The position numbers and the translations under genes were made by a program. 64,000 nucleotides of DNA, from contig NZ_CP029761.1 of the NCBI RefSeq assembly GCF_006874585.1, positions 2,367,001 through 2,431,000 on the forward strand. The letters are read 5' to 3'. Shown here in pieces: positions 17,755 to 26,586 of this stretch (positions within the stretch are counted from its first letter, which is position 1; each line of letters begins with the position of its first letter). Under the pieces are notes generated by a model. The model was not told the DNA's origin. It did not search any database and saw only the letters and a list, made by a program, of their open reading frames with translations. The DNA is from Sphingomonas sp. IC081. Its GTDB lineage: Bacteria; Pseudomonadota; Alphaproteobacteria; Sphingomonadales; Sphingomonadaceae.

Positions 17755-18476
17755 GACCCCACGACGCGGCGACCGAAGCCACCGACGGGACGCGGCGCGC
17801 CCTGCATGACCGGCTGGCCGGAAATCGGCGGCGCCGAGAACACGGTGCGGCGGAAGTTCTTTTCGAGACGGTCCGAAATGTAGTTCCACAGCGCGGCGAC
17901 TTCCTGCGCAGAGCGGCCGTTGGGATCCACTTCCATGACCGTGCGGCCATCGATCATCGAGGCGGCAAAGTCGGTACGCTGGTGCAGCGTCACCGGCGCC
18001 ACGGTGCCGTGCTGCGACAGCGCGACAGCGGCCTCGGCGGTGATTCGCGCCTTGGGCGTGGCGGCGTTGACGACAAACAGCAGAGGCTTGCCCGAACGCT
18101 CGCACAAGTCGACGGTCGCGCCCACCGCCCGCAGGTCATGCGGGCTCGGGCGGGTCGGCACGACGATCAGCTCGGAAACCGAGATCACGCTCTGGATCGC
18201 CAGGGTGATGGCCGGCGGCGTGTCGATCACGGCCAGCTTGAAGCCCTGCTGGCGCAGGATCTGCAGGTCTGCCGCGAGGCGGGCGACGGTGGTCTGCGCA
18301 AAGGCGGGCAGTTCCGCTTCGCGCTCGTTCCACCAGTCGGCCAGCGAACCCTGCGGATCGATGTCGATCAGCACGACCGGGCCTGCGCCCGCGCGCTGGG
18401 CCTGGACGGCAAGATGTCCCGAGAGCGTCGTCTTGCCCGAGCCGCCCTTCTGCGATGCCAATGCCAGTACTCGCAA
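17751..18476 (-). CDS. ParA/MinD-family ATPase
   Basis: Deviant Walker-type partition ATPase of 241 aa. The N-terminus carries SQKGGSGKTT (deviant Walker A with the signature Lys), with IDIDPQGSLADW (A') and LAVIDTPPA (Walker B) following. The family positions cargo (DNA, chemoreceptors, cell-surface machines) by ATP-driven patterning on DNA or membrane. No parB or parS is visible and this is not next to gidAB, so it is an accessory ParA, not the main chromosome partition protein. Its partner gene overlaps its stop codon and a SPOR lipoprotein follows, hinting at a cell-pole or septum function (inference). Confidence 0.9.
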   Translation of the reverse strand: MRVLALASQKGGSGKTTLSGHLAVQAQRAGAGPVVLIDIDPQGSLADWWNEREAELPAFAQTTVARLAADLQILRQQGFKLAVIDTPPAITLAIQSVISVSELIVVPTRPSPHDLRAVGATVDLCERSGKPLLFVVNAATPKARITAEAAVALSQHGTVAPVTLHQRTDFAASMIDGRTVMEVDPNGRSAQEVAALWNYISDRLEKNFRRTVFSAPPISGQPVMQGAPRPVGGFGRRVVGS

Positions 18477-18654
18477 AGCCCTGTCCCCTGAGAATTCCGC
18501 TAGGAAAGTGAACCTGTCACGGAGATGGGATCGCAGATCGTTCCTAATTTAGAGTTAATTAGACCCCACCTCGGCGAAACGGGCGGGCAGCGTGGCCCGA
18601 TGCTGTCCTGCCATGCGGCAGTGAGGGAATTGTTTACCATGGCGGTTAACGTCA

Positions 18655-18663
18655 CTTTTCGGC
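18655..18663. repeat. Left target-site duplication of the IS5-family element
   Basis: CTTTTCGGC immediately before the left IS end; the identical 9 bp follow the right end at 19711-19719. Confidence 0.95.
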
Positions 18664-19710
18664 GGCTTTGTTGCATAACGCGTGACAGGCGTAAAATTAT
18701 GATTACTTGTAATTATTATGCGACCCGTACGGTGTTGGGCGTTCCGATTTGCGAGAAGCGATTGAGGATTGCAGCACGGACTTTGAGCTCGGTTATCTGA
18801 CGCTCAAAGGTGCGCGCGGCGACGCGCGGACCGAGCAACTTGAAGCAGTGCATCTTGGTCTCGACCAGGCTGCGTCGATGGTAGCCGCTCCATTTCTTCC
18901 AAATTGCCCTGCCCAGGCGTTTCATCGCGCGCAACGTCTCGTTGCGGGCCTCGACGCCGGGGCCGTCCTCGGTCCATGCCTTGCCGTTGCGGCGAACCGG
19001 GATGACCGGGTCGGCACCGCGCGCATCGATGGCCGCGTGGCAACCTCTGGTGTCATAGGCACCGTCGCCGCCGACGGTGACAATGGTCTCATCCTCGGGG
19101 ATCTGCGCCAACAGATCGGGCAGCGTCTGGCCATCGCCGACGGCATTGCTTGTGACCTCGATCGCTCGGATATCGAAGGTTTCCGCGTCGATGCCGATGT
19201 GCACCTTGCGCCACTGGCGGCGGTAAGAAACGCCGTGTTTCCTCGCTTTCCATTCCCCCTCACCGATCATCTTGATCCCGGTGCTGTCGACCAGCAGGTG
19301 CAGGCCTCCCGCGCTGGCGCGCGCGCCCAGATCAACCGACAAACTCTTCTGGCGCCGGCACAGCGTCGTATAATCCGGTGCCGGCCAGTCCAGACCCGCC
19401 ATCCTTAGCAGGCTCTCGACCAGACCCGTCACCTGCCGCAGCGGGAGTTGGAACAACCCTTTCAGCGTCAGGCAGAACTCGATCGCCCGGTCCGAAAACC
19501 GCAGCGGCCGACCAGGCCGACCATCGGGCGCCGCAAACCAGTCCATCCCTGGGTCGAACCACACATCCAGCGAGCCTCGCCGCCGGAGCGCTGCATTATA
19601 TTCGGGCCAATTGGTCGTGCGATACTTCGGCGGGGTCGGTCTGGGCATCCGGCCCATCTATGACATCCGATTCCTCAAGGGAATCCATCACCTTGTTATG
19701 CAACAAAGCC
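18664..19710. mobile_element. IS5-family (IS903-like) insertion sequence, 1047 bp
   Basis: Complete element bounded by perfect 16-bp terminal inverted repeats GGCTTTGTTGCATAAC (18664-18679 and, inverted, 19695-19710), with a perfect 9-bp target duplication outside. The 9-bp duplication and end sequence point to the IS903-type branch of the IS5 family. It carries one intact transposase. It separates the region upstream of parA from the start of the SPOR gene at 19815, so it has probably replaced or displaced that promoter. Confidence 0.96.
18716..19657 (-). CDS. IS5-family transposase
   Basis: DDE transposase of 313 aa, intact. The three acidic residues are visible: LLVDSTGIK, GGDGAYDTRGC and the family YHRRSLVETKMHCFK segment (Y-2-R-3-E-6-K signature). 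An N-terminal segment (WPEYNAALRRRGSLDVWFD) is typical of the IS903/IS1031-like proteins. It occupies nearly the whole element, reading leftwards, away from the SPOR gene. Confidence 0.96.
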   Translation of the reverse strand: MGRMPRPTPPKYRTTNWPEYNAALRRRGSLDVWFDPGMDWFAAPDGRPGRPLRFSDRAIEFCLTLKGLFQLPLRQVTGLVESLLRMAGLDWPAPDYTTLCRRQKSLSVDLGARASAGGLHLLVDSTGIKMIGEGEWKARKHGVSYRRQWRKVHIGIDAETFDIRAIEVTSNAVGDGQTLPDLLAQIPEDETIVTVGGDGAYDTRGCHAAIDARGADPVIPVRRNGKAWTEDGPGVEARNETLRAMKRLGRAIWKKWSGYHRRSLVETKMHCFKLLGPRVAARTFERQITELKVRAAILNRFSQIGTPNTVRVA

Positions 19711-19719
19711 CTTTTCGGC
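19711..19719. repeat. Right target-site duplication of the IS5-family element
   Basis: CTTTTCGGC directly after the right IS end, identical to 18655-18663. Confidence 0.95.
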
Positions 19720-19814
19720 ACAGCAGCGCATATTCCCGCTTCCGACTGGTGCTATCCGTCAATCATCGCCTACTATCGCGCGGGATCAGCGACGGGAATC
19801 GGGGCAAGTTCTGC

Positions 19815-20951
19815 ATGAATGGATTACTGCGATTCCTCCTTCTGGGTGGCGGCTGCTGCGCCGTCGCGGCGATGGCGACGCCTTCGCTCGGCGCCGCCGC
19901 CGATGCATCCGGCGGCGCGAATACCGTAAAGGCGGGGGTCGAGGCCTGGTCTGCCGGGCAGTATGAAACGGCCGTGCAACTGTGGAAGCCGCTTGCCGAC
20001 AAGGGCGACGCCGATGCCCAGTTCAATCTCGCACAGGCCTACAAGATGGGACGCGGGGTGCCGCTCGATCTTGCAAGGGCCGAATCACTCTACGGCAAGG
20101 CCGCCGCGCATGGCCACGTCCAGGCGGCCGACAACTACGGACTGCTGATGTTCCAGCGCGGCCAGCGCGACGCCGCGATGCCCTATATCGCCGCCGCCTC
20201 GGCGCGGAGGGATGCGCGGGCGCAGTACATCCTGGGCGTCGCGCACTTCAACGGCGACCTGGCCGAAAAGGACTGGGTGCGCGCCTATGCCCTCGTCAGC
20301 CTGGCCCAGCAGGCCGGGCTGCCGCAGGCGACTCGCGCGCTGACGCAAATGGACGAACACATTCCGATCGAGCAGCGCCAGCAAGGCGTCGCGCTCGCGG
20401 TAAAGCTCGCCGCCGACGCCGAGGCCGCCCGCGCGCGGCTCGACACCAGCGCCTCGCTCGGCGCCCCCGCGACTGCGCGCGCAGCGCCCCCGTCCCCGCC
20501 TTCGCCTACAGCCTCGCCGACCGGCCCGGCCGCGGCCGGCGCCGACTATGCCCGGCCGCAAGCAACCGCCGCTCCGCAACCGGTTCGCCCCATCTCCAAC
20601 CCTGCCGTCACCAGACCTTCCGTCACCAGACCTGCGGTCCCGCCGGCCGTCACGAAGCCGGCAGCGACAACAGCACCCAAACCGTTCCCGGCAAAACCCG
20701 CCACGCCCTCCCCAGCGCAGGGCCAGTGGCGCCTTCAACTTGGCGCTTTCGGGGTTCCGGGCAATGCGGAGCGGCTCTGGTCCTCGCTCGCCAAGCGCCC
20801 GGAACTGGCGGGCAAGCGCCGCGAACTGGTGCCCGGCGGCAGCCTGACCCGCCTCTACGCCGCCGGTTTCGCCACCCGATCCGAAGCCGAAAAGGCCTGC
20901 GCCGCCCTCAAGGGCCCAAGCCAGCCCTGCCTCGTCGTTCCCGCCCACTGA
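19815..20951 (+). CDS. Sel1-repeat and SPOR domain protein
   Basis: Exported protein of 378 aa. The start MNGLLRFLLLGGG (19815) begins a signal peptide; the open frame continues upstream into the IS, which is not native sequence. Sel1-like repeats cover about residues 40-160 (DADAQFNLAQAYKMGRGV; ARAQYILGVAHFNGDL). A long Pro/Ala/Thr linker follows. The C-terminal SPOR domain begins WRLQLGAFGV. It shares this helical-repeat plus linker plus SPOR architecture with the lipoprotein at 15669-16928, so both may act at the septum. Only 95 bp separate the start from the IS target duplication, so its expression has probably changed. Confidence 0.8.
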   Translation: MNGLLRFLLLGGGCCAVAAMATPSLGAAADASGGANTVKAGVEAWSAGQYETAVQLWKPLADKGDADAQFNLAQAYKMGRGVPLDLARAESLYGKAAAHGHVQAADNYGLLMFQRGQRDAAMPYIAAASARRDARAQYILGVAHFNGDLAEKDWVRAYALVSLAQQAGLPQATRALTQMDEHIPIEQRQQGVALAVKLAADAEAARARLDTSASLGAPATARAAPPSPPSPTASPTGPAAAGADYARPQATAAPQPVRPISNPAVTRPSVTRPAVPPAVTKPAATTAPKPFPAKPATPSPAQGQWRLQLGAFGVPGNAERLWSSLAKRPELAGKRRELVPGGSLTRLYAAGFATRSEAEKACAALKGPSQPCLVVPAH

Positions 20952-20960
20952 CACCACGTT

Positions 20961-20986
20961 AGCGCCCGGGCGTTCCGGCGCTTTCG
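20961..20986 (+). terminator. Possible terminator after the Sel1/SPOR gene
   Basis: Six-bp stem AGCGCC/GGCGCT with a ten-base loop, followed by TTCGTAATT. Short and weak. Confidence 0.35.
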
Positions 20987-21073
20987 TAATTCCCGTGGAC
21001 GAGCGCGAATCGGCGATATACCTTCCATCCCCGGGAGGCTTCCGCAGCGAGGCCCCCGAAGGGGATAGGGGCC

Positions 21074-22402
21074 ATGCCGAAGGCGATGACGGGCGAACAC
21101 GCCCGCGCAGTCCATCATGCCGTCGTGGGGGATCCGACGGCGGCGACAGCAAACAGCGGCGTCCCGCCCGGCGCGGAAGACCGGCTGGTGACGATCGACC
21201 TCATTCGCGGGCTGGCGGTACTCGGCATCCTGGCCATCAACATCTCCGGTTTTGCCGGACCGGCCGTCGGCGCCGCCTCCCCGCGGTTCGCCGGCTTCGC
21301 GACCCCTGCCGACGAGGCCGCCTACGCGGTCTCCTTCCTGTTCTTCGAAGGCAAGATGCGCGCGCTGTTCGCCATGCTGTTCGGTGCGGGGATCGCGCTT
21401 TACTGCGAACGCATGGATGCCGCCGGACGGGACGGCGACAGCCTGCAACTGCGCCGACTGGGCTGGCTCATGCTGCTCGGGCAATTGCATTACCTGCTGC
21501 TGTGGTGGGGCGACATCCTGTTCGTCTACGCCGCCTGCGGCATCGCCGTGCTGTTCGTGCGGCGCCTGCCCTGCCCGCTGCTGCTGGGCCTCGCCGCCGG
21601 CATCGCGCTCACCGCCCTGCTTGTCGACCTCTCCTGGTCGCTGCCGCTCGCCCGCGCCGAGGAAGCGGTGCGCCTCGGTACGGCAACCGTGGCGCAGCGC
21701 CAGGAGATCGCCGCCCATTACGCGCTCTATGCCGAGGGTGCGCAGGCACAGAGGGCGCTCTATGGATCGGGCTTCTGGGCCATCGCGCTTGCGAAACTGC
21801 AACACGACCCGTTCTGGCTCGTCACCATGACCCTGCATGCCTGGAGCGAAGTGCTGCCGCTGATGCTGGTCGGCGTGGTGATCCTGCGCCGCGGCATGGC
21901 CGGCGGCACCATGCCGCCACGGCGGATCGCGCGTTTCGGCGCGCTCGCCGTCGCCCTCGGCCTTGCTCTCACCGCCCTGGCACTCGGCTGGGTCTGGCCG
22001 CGCCACTTCCCGCCAATCGCCATGTACATGCTGCTCGGCAAGGGCCTGCTCATCCCGCACCTGCTGACCGCGCTCGGCTACGGAGCGCTGCTCATCGCCG
22101 CCGCCCCGGCCCTGCTCCCGACCGGCCCGGGGCAGCGACTGGTCGCCTGCGGCCGGGTTGCCTTCAGCAACTACATCGCCACCAGCCTGCTGATGGGCGC
22201 GCTGTTCTTCGGCTGGGGCTGCGGTCTTTACGGCAAGGTCGGCGCCGCTGAGCAGTGGCTGTTCGTGGGAATTGGCTGGGCGGCGATGCTCGGCTGGAGC
22301 CTGCCGTTCCTGCGCCATTTTCGCCGCGGACCGCTGGAACTCGTGTGGCGATCGCTGGTCGAAAAGCGCCTCCTGCCCAATCGGCGCCTTCTATCTACCT
22401 GA
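21074..22402 (+). CDS. DUF418 family membrane protein
   Basis: Polytopic inner-membrane protein of 442 aa of the DUF418 (YeiB-like) family. After a 35-residue hydrophilic leader comes the signature RLVTIDLIRGLAVLGILAIN and then several transmembrane helices with EGKMRALFAMLFG. The C-terminal third carries GRVAFSNYIATSLLMG, the conserved DUF418 segment. Related proteins resemble membrane acyltransferases, but no reaction is established. The start is the longest ATG frame; a later start near the conserved core is possible. Confidence 0.85.
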   Translation: MPKAMTGEHARAVHHAVVGDPTAATANSGVPPGAEDRLVTIDLIRGLAVLGILAINISGFAGPAVGAASPRFAGFATPADEAAYAVSFLFFEGKMRALFAMLFGAGIALYCERMDAAGRDGDSLQLRRLGWLMLLGQLHYLLLWWGDILFVYAACGIAVLFVRRLPCPLLLGLAAGIALTALLVDLSWSLPLARAEEAVRLGTATVAQRQEIAAHYALYAEGAQAQRALYGSGFWAIALAKLQHDPFWLVTMTLHAWSEVLPLMLVGVVILRRGMAGGTMPPRRIARFGALAVALGLALTALALGWVWPRHFPPIAMYMLLGKGLLIPHLLTALGYGALLIAAAPALLPTGPGQRLVACGRVAFSNYIATSLLMGALFFGWGCGLYGKVGAAEQWLFVGIGWAAMLGWSLPFLRHFRRGPLELVWRSLVEKRLLPNRRLLST

Positions 22403-22432
22403 CATTTCTCGCGGATTTTCGGCGATTCAGAA

Positions 22433-22460
22433 TGCTATTGCGATCCATTTGCAGTTGCAT
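22433..22460. promoter_or_regulatory. Possible iron-responsive box before bfd
   Basis: AT-rich stretch with alternating TGC/GCA triplets (ATTGCGATCCATTTGCA at its core) about 30 bases before the Bfd-like start. It resembles alphaproteobacterial Fur/Irr-type sites loosely; symmetry is imperfect. Proposed because both following genes concern stored iron. Confidence 0.25.
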
Positions 22461-22487
22461 ATGATGGGGCTCCAAGAGGATTCGCAC

Positions 22488-22682
22488 ATGTACGTTTGCA
22501 TTTGTAACGCCATCAAGGAAACCGACCTGCGCACCGCCGCCCGTTGCTGCCGCGGCGATGCACATGCCCTCTACGCCGCCCTCGGTCGCAAGCCGCAGTG
22601 CGGGCAGTGCATCGAGGAAGCGGAAGACATCATCGCCGACGAAGTCTCCGCGCTCGACGCGCCGCTCAGCGCCGCCGCCTGA
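22488..22682 (+). CDS. bfd: Bacterioferritin-associated ferredoxin-like (2Fe-2S) protein
   Basis: Sixty-four residues with the BFD-type Cys pattern: MYVCICNAIKE at the start (Cys-X-Cys) and CGQCIEEAE (Cys-X2-Cys) later. Bfd carries electrons to bacterioferritin so that stored Fe(III) is released. The start at 22488 has AGAGGA seven bases upstream; the longer frame before it overlaps the DUF418 gene end. bfr follows 103 bp downstream on the same strand, the expected partner. Two further Cys (RCC in TAARCCRGDA) are not part of the cluster pattern. Confidence 0.9.
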   Translation: MYVCICNAIKETDLRTAARCCRGDAHALYAALGRKPQCGQCIEEAEDIIADEVSALDAPLSAAA

Positions 22683-22785
22683 CGGCACCGGCGCACCAAG
22701 TGGTTCCACTCGCGGGATTTCCGCGGGTTGCCTCGGCACTTGCGCGGGCCCATAATGCCGCCTGAAATTTTCAGGAGCATCCCCC

Positions 22786-23265
22786 ATGAAGGGCGACCCG
22801 CAGGTCATCGATTTCCTCAACAAGGCTCTTTTCAACGAGCTGACCGCCATCAACCAGTACTGGCTGCATTACCGCATGCTGGACAACTGGGGCATCAAGA
22901 AGCTCGCCGAATACGAACGGCACGAATCGATCGACGAGATGAAGCACGCCGACGTGCTGGCCGACCGTATCCTCTATCTCGACGGTCTTCCCAACTTCCA
23001 GGCGCTGGGCAAGCTGCGCATCGGCGAAAGCGTCGAGGAAATCCTGAAGGCCGATCTCGCGCTCGAACATGACGCGATCCCGCTGCTGCGCGAAGCCATC
23101 GCCCACTGCGAAGCCGTGCGCGACTACGTCAGCCGCGAGATCTTTGCCCGCATCCTCGAAAGCGAGGAAGAGCACGTGGACTACCTCGAGAAGCAGTTCG
23201 ACATGATCGAGCGCATGGGCATCCAGAACTACTGCCAGCTCCAGAGCAAGCCGGCGGAAGCCTGA
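22786..23265 (+). CDS. bfr: Bacterioferritin
   Basis: Haem-containing iron-storage ferritin that forms a 24-mer shell. The ferroxidase ligands are seen in NELTAINQY (Glu18), DEMKHAD (Glu51, His54), the Glu94 region DLALEHD, and [10 protein letters not shown] (Glu127, His130). Met52 in DEMKH is the bridging haem ligand, marking a haem-binding subunit. The length of 159 aa is standard. AGGAG lies nine bases before the start. It is paired with the Bfd-like gene upstream. Confidence 0.97.
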   Translation: MKGDPQVIDFLNKALFNELTAINQYWLHYRMLDNWGIKKLAEYERHESIDEMKHADVLADRILYLDGLPNFQALGKLRIGESVEEILKADLALEHDAIPLLREAIAHCEAVRDYVSREIFARILESEEEHVDYLEKQFDMIERMGIQNYCQLQSKPAEA

Positions 23266-23290
23266 ACCTGACAAAGGCGCGCGGGCAGGC

Positions 23291-24343
23291 ATGAACTTTC
23301 TCGCGCGCCTTGGCCTTGCCGTTCCGCTGATCCAGGCGCCGATGGCGGGCACTTCGACGCCGGCCCTTGCCGCGCAAGTCTGCAACGCCGGTGCGCTCGG
23401 TTCACTCGCGCTCGGCGCCATCGGCCCGGATGAGGCCCGCCGCCAGATCGCGGACCTCAAAAGCCGCACCGACCGGCCTTTCAACCTCAACCTCTTCGTG
23501 CACGAGACGCCGCAGGCCGATCCGGCAGGCGAACGGGCCTGGCTCGATGCCCTCGCCCCGCTGTTCCGCGAACACGGCGCCGAGCCGCCCGCCACACTCG
23601 AGACGATCTACGACAGCTTTGCGGGCAATGCCGCCATGCTGGACGTCGTGCTACAGGCAAACCCCGCCGTCGTCAGCTTCCACTTCGGCCTGCCCGGACC
23701 CGAGGCCATCACCGCACTCAAGGCAGCGGGCTGCCTGCTGCTGGGCAGCGTCACCAGTCTGGCCGAGGCGGAAGTGTCGCTGGCGGCAGGGATCGACGTG
23801 CTGGTCGCGCAAGGGTGGGAAGCCGGCGGCCATCGCGGCATGTTCGATCCGGACGTGCGGGATGACCGGCTCGGCACCCTCGCGCTGACCCGGCTGCTGG
23901 CCGATTGGGACAAGTTGCCGGTGATCGCGGCAGGCGGGATCATGGACGGCGCCGGGATCCGCGCCGCGCTGGACCTTGGCGCCGTGGCTGCGCAGCTTGG
24001 CACCGCCTTCATCGCCTGCAGCGAATCCAGCGCCGACGCCGCTTATCGCGCCCTGCTCGCCAGTGACGCGGCACGGCATACGACAATGACACGCGCCATA
24101 TCGGGCCGCCCTGCCCGCTGCCTTGCCAACCGCTTTACCGCGTTCGGCGAAAGCCCCGGCATCCCGCCGGTCCCCGCCTATCCGCGCACCTATCTGGCCG
24201 GGAAGGCGCTCAATACCGCGGCCAAGGCCAGGGGGGAGCCGCTTTACGGCGCGCAATGGGCGGGACAGGGTGCGCCGCTGTCCCGGCCGATGCCGGCGGC
24301 GGAACTGGTCGCCCAGCTCGCCGCCGAACTTTCACTTACTTAG
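23291..24343 (+). CDS. Nitronate monooxygenase / FMN-dependent oxidoreductase
   Basis: TIM-barrel FMN enzyme of 350 aa of the nitronate monooxygenase (2-nitropropane dioxygenase) family. It has the N-terminal PLIQAPMAG, the central QGWEAGGHRG with the catalytic-type His, and the phosphate-binding VIAAGGIMDG and GAVAAQLGTAF. Members oxidise alkyl nitronates such as propionate 3-nitronate; the natural substrate here is unknown. It starts 26 bp after bfr on the same strand and may be co-transcribed. Its last eight bases overlap the 3' end of the convergent S9 peptidase gene. Confidence 0.9.
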   Translation: MNFLARLGLAVPLIQAPMAGTSTPALAAQVCNAGALGSLALGAIGPDEARRQIADLKSRTDRPFNLNLFVHETPQADPAGERAWLDALAPLFREHGAEPPATLETIYDSFAGNAAMLDVVLQANPAVVSFHFGLPGPEAITALKAAGCLLLGSVTSLAEAEVSLAAGIDVLVAQGWEAGGHRGMFDPDVRDDRLGTLALTRLLADWDKLPVIAAGGIMDGAGIRAALDLGAVAAQLGTAFIACSESSADAAYRALLASDAARHTTMTRAISGRPARCLANRFTAFGESPGIPPVPAYPRTYLAGKALNTAAKARGEPLYGAQWAGQGAPLSRPMPAAELVAQLAAELSLT

Positions 24344-26438
24344 GGTCCGCAGCCGGAGCCACCGTGTCGGTCCGGTACTTGTCGAACCACGCCAGGATCG
24401 CCGAAGCCTTGGCGGCGGACTGCGAAGGCCGTGCGGCAATGCCGCCATGGCTTGCCCCCGGAACCTTCACCAGCGCCGTCGGCACACCGCGGATCTGCAA
24501 CGCGGCGTAATACTGCTCCGCCTCGCTGACCGGGGTGCGGTAGTCTTCCGATCCCACCACGACCATGGTCGGCGTCTTGACGTTGCCGACCAGGCTCAGC
24601 GGCGAGCGGCGCCAGTATTCCATCGGATCTTCCCAGGGCTTCTTGTCGAACCAGTAGCGCGAGGTGAAGACGGTCGCGTCCATCGTCAGTGCCTCGCTGA
24701 TCCAGTTGATCACCGGCTTCTGGGTGACCGCCGCCTTGAAACGATCGGTCTTGCCGACGATCCACGCGGTCAGCACCCCGCCGCCCGAACCGCCAGTGAC
24801 GAAGAGGTTGTCGGGATCGGCCACGCCATCGGCAATCGCCGCGTCGACGGCGGCCATGAGGTCGTCATAGTCGGTGCCGGGATAGGCGCGGTCGATCAGG
24901 TTGGCGAACTCCTCGCCATAGGAGGTGCTTCCGCGCGGATTGGTATAGAGCACCGCATAACCGTGCGCCGCGTAGAGCTGGTAATCGGTGGCGAAGCCCG
25001 GCGCATAAGCCGTGTTCGGCCCGCCATGGATCTCGAGGATCAGCGGTGCGCGCTGGCCCGGTGCAAGGCCCGGCGGCGTCACCAGCCATGCATCGATCGC
25101 GCGGTCATCGGGCGCGGTGACGGCCAGCTTGCGCACCGGCGCCATCGCCTTGTCCTGCATCCAGGTGCCGTTGAGGTCGGTCAGCTTGCGGCCCGCGCCG
25201 CCGGTATTGACCCAGAGGTCCGCCGGACGGCTGGTAGTGCCCGAAGTATAGGCGATGCGCCCGTTGGCGGAGACCGAGAACTCGCCGCCGGTGTAGGGGC
25301 GGTCATAGCCCCGGCCCGGGCTCAGGCCCTCCACCGCATTGCGGATCGCACCGTCGAGGCCGATGCGCGCGACGTAGGTCTTCGCGTGATCGTCATACTG
25401 GGCGAGAATGGTCGCGTTGCCCGACCACGCGATCGAATCGATCGAATGGTCGAAGCTGCCGGTCAGTGCCTTCACGCCCGAACCGTCGATGTTCATCACG
25501 TAAAGCTCGGTGTTCTCGTAGGAGCGGTTCACGTCGTCGAAGCCGAGATAGGCCACGTGCTTGCCGTCGGGCGAGACTTGCGGCGCGCTGTCCGGCCCCT
25601 TGCGCGTGGTGAGCGCCTTGACCGCACCACTCGCGAGATCGAGCGTATAGACCTCGGAATTGTTGATGTCGCGCTGCCAGTCGGCATTGCGATTACCCGA
25701 GAACAGGATGCGCTTGCCGTCGGGCGTCCACGAGAGCGGGCCCTGATCGTCGAAACTGCCGAACGTCAGCTGGCGCGGGGCGCCGCCATCGGCGGAGACG
25801 AGGAAAATGTGATCGTAGCCGGGCTGCGCGTAGCCGCCGCCATCGGCGCGGTAGGTCACCCGGTCGATCACTTCGAGCGGCTCGGCCCATTTGGCGCCTT
25901 CAGGGCGGTTTGCGGGCGGCGAACCCAGCTTCAGCCCCTCGCCCGGCACCCGCATGGTATAGGCGATCTGGCGCCCGTCGGGCGACCACGAGACACTGCC
26001 TGGGCTGTCCGGCAGGTCGGTCACCCGCACTTTGGCGCCGCTATCCAGCCACAGCACGTAGAGCTGCGGCGCCCCGGTGCCGTCGCTCGACACAAAGGCC
26101 AGCCGCTTGCCGTCGGGAGACCAGACCGGCGAGAAATGGGCGCCCGCCCCCGTCACCAATGGGCGCTGGACACCGCTCGCCACCTCGACCAGCCAGATCG
26201 AGGGAACCGCCTTGTCGACCATCACGTCGGCGCTGGAGCGCACATAGGCGATGCGGCTGCCATCGGGCGAGATCTGCGGGTCGGTGACGCCGGAAAGCTT
26301 GAACAGGTCGTCAGGCGTGAAGGCGCGCTCGGGCCCCGGCGCCTCGGCCTCGACGGGTGCAAGCGGAATGACACTGCAGCCAAGGGCCAGCGTTGCCAGG
26401 CGAAGAGCAAAAGGGATGCGGGCAAATGGGATGCGCAC
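24336..26438 (-). CDS. S9 family prolyl oligopeptidase-type peptidase
   Basis: Exported serine peptidase of about 700 aa. An N-terminal beta-propeller shows TolB/WD-like repeats (ISPDGSRIAYV, WSPDGKRLAFV, WTPDGKRILFS). The C-terminal alpha/beta-hydrolase domain has the nucleophile in VTGGSGGG, the Asp in SEDYRTPVSEAEQ and the His in GASHGG. The proposed start is a GTG at 26438 that opens directly onto a signal peptide (FALRLATLALGCSV, possibly a lipoprotein Cys); the upstream 41 codons are unlike a leader. The family resembles acylaminoacyl-peptidases and dipeptidyl peptidases. Specificity is not predictable. Confidence 0.9.
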   Translation of the reverse strand: MRIPFARIPFALRLATLALGCSVIPLAPVEAEAPGPERAFTPDDLFKLSGVTDPQISPDGSRIAYVRSSADVMVDKAVPSIWLVEVASGVQRPLVTGAGAHFSPVWSPDGKRLAFVSSDGTGAPQLYVLWLDSGAKVRVTDLPDSPGSVSWSPDGRQIAYTMRVPGEGLKLGSPPANRPEGAKWAEPLEVIDRVTYRADGGGYAQPGYDHIFLVSADGGAPRQLTFGSFDDQGPLSWTPDGKRILFSGNRNADWQRDINNSEVYTLDLASGAVKALTTRKGPDSAPQVSPDGKHVAYLGFDDVNRSYENTELYVMNIDGSGVKALTGSFDHSIDSIAWSGNATILAQYDDHAKTYVARIGLDGAIRNAVEGLSPGRGYDRPYTGGEFSVSANGRIAYTSGTTSRPADLWVNTGGAGRKLTDLNGTWMQDKAMAPVRKLAVTAPDDRAIDAWLVTPPGLAPGQRAPLILEIHGGPNTAYAPGFATDYQLYAAHGYAVLYTNPRGSTSYGEEFANLIDRAYPGTDYDDLMAAVDAAIADGVADPDNLFVTGGSGGGVLTAWIVGKTDRFKAAVTQKPVINWISEALTMDATVFTSRYWFDKKPWEDPMEYWRRSPLSLVGNVKTPTMVVVGSEDYRTPVSEAEQYYAALQIRGVPTALVKVPGASHGGIAARPSQSAAKASAILAWFDKYRTDTVAPAADPK

Positions 26439-26586
26439 GGCGGACAGACTCCGGATTATCTTTTGGGAACAGGCGAAAGCCCGTTTGCCCCGCCCGCTGA
26501 CGGCCTGTGTCGCCCAGCAATCCGAAAAAATCCACCCTGCATCCGATGACCACTGGCGCAATCTGAAATCGTGCTAAGACAGCAGC

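Noticed and set aside
18525..18800. 91-codon plus-strand frame into the left IS end
   Set aside because: Crosses the target duplication and IS boundary, so it is a fusion created by the insertion; no evidence of translation.
20085..22318. Long minus-strand frames opposite the Sel1/SPOR and DUF418 genes
   Set aside because: Antisense of genes with clear domains; composition rich in Arg, Gln and Gly as expected for shadows.
24123..26549. 808-codon plus-strand frame
   Set aside because: It is the antisense of the S9 peptidase gene; long antisense frames are common in high-GC coding DNA. The S9 frame has the catalytic triad and signal peptide.
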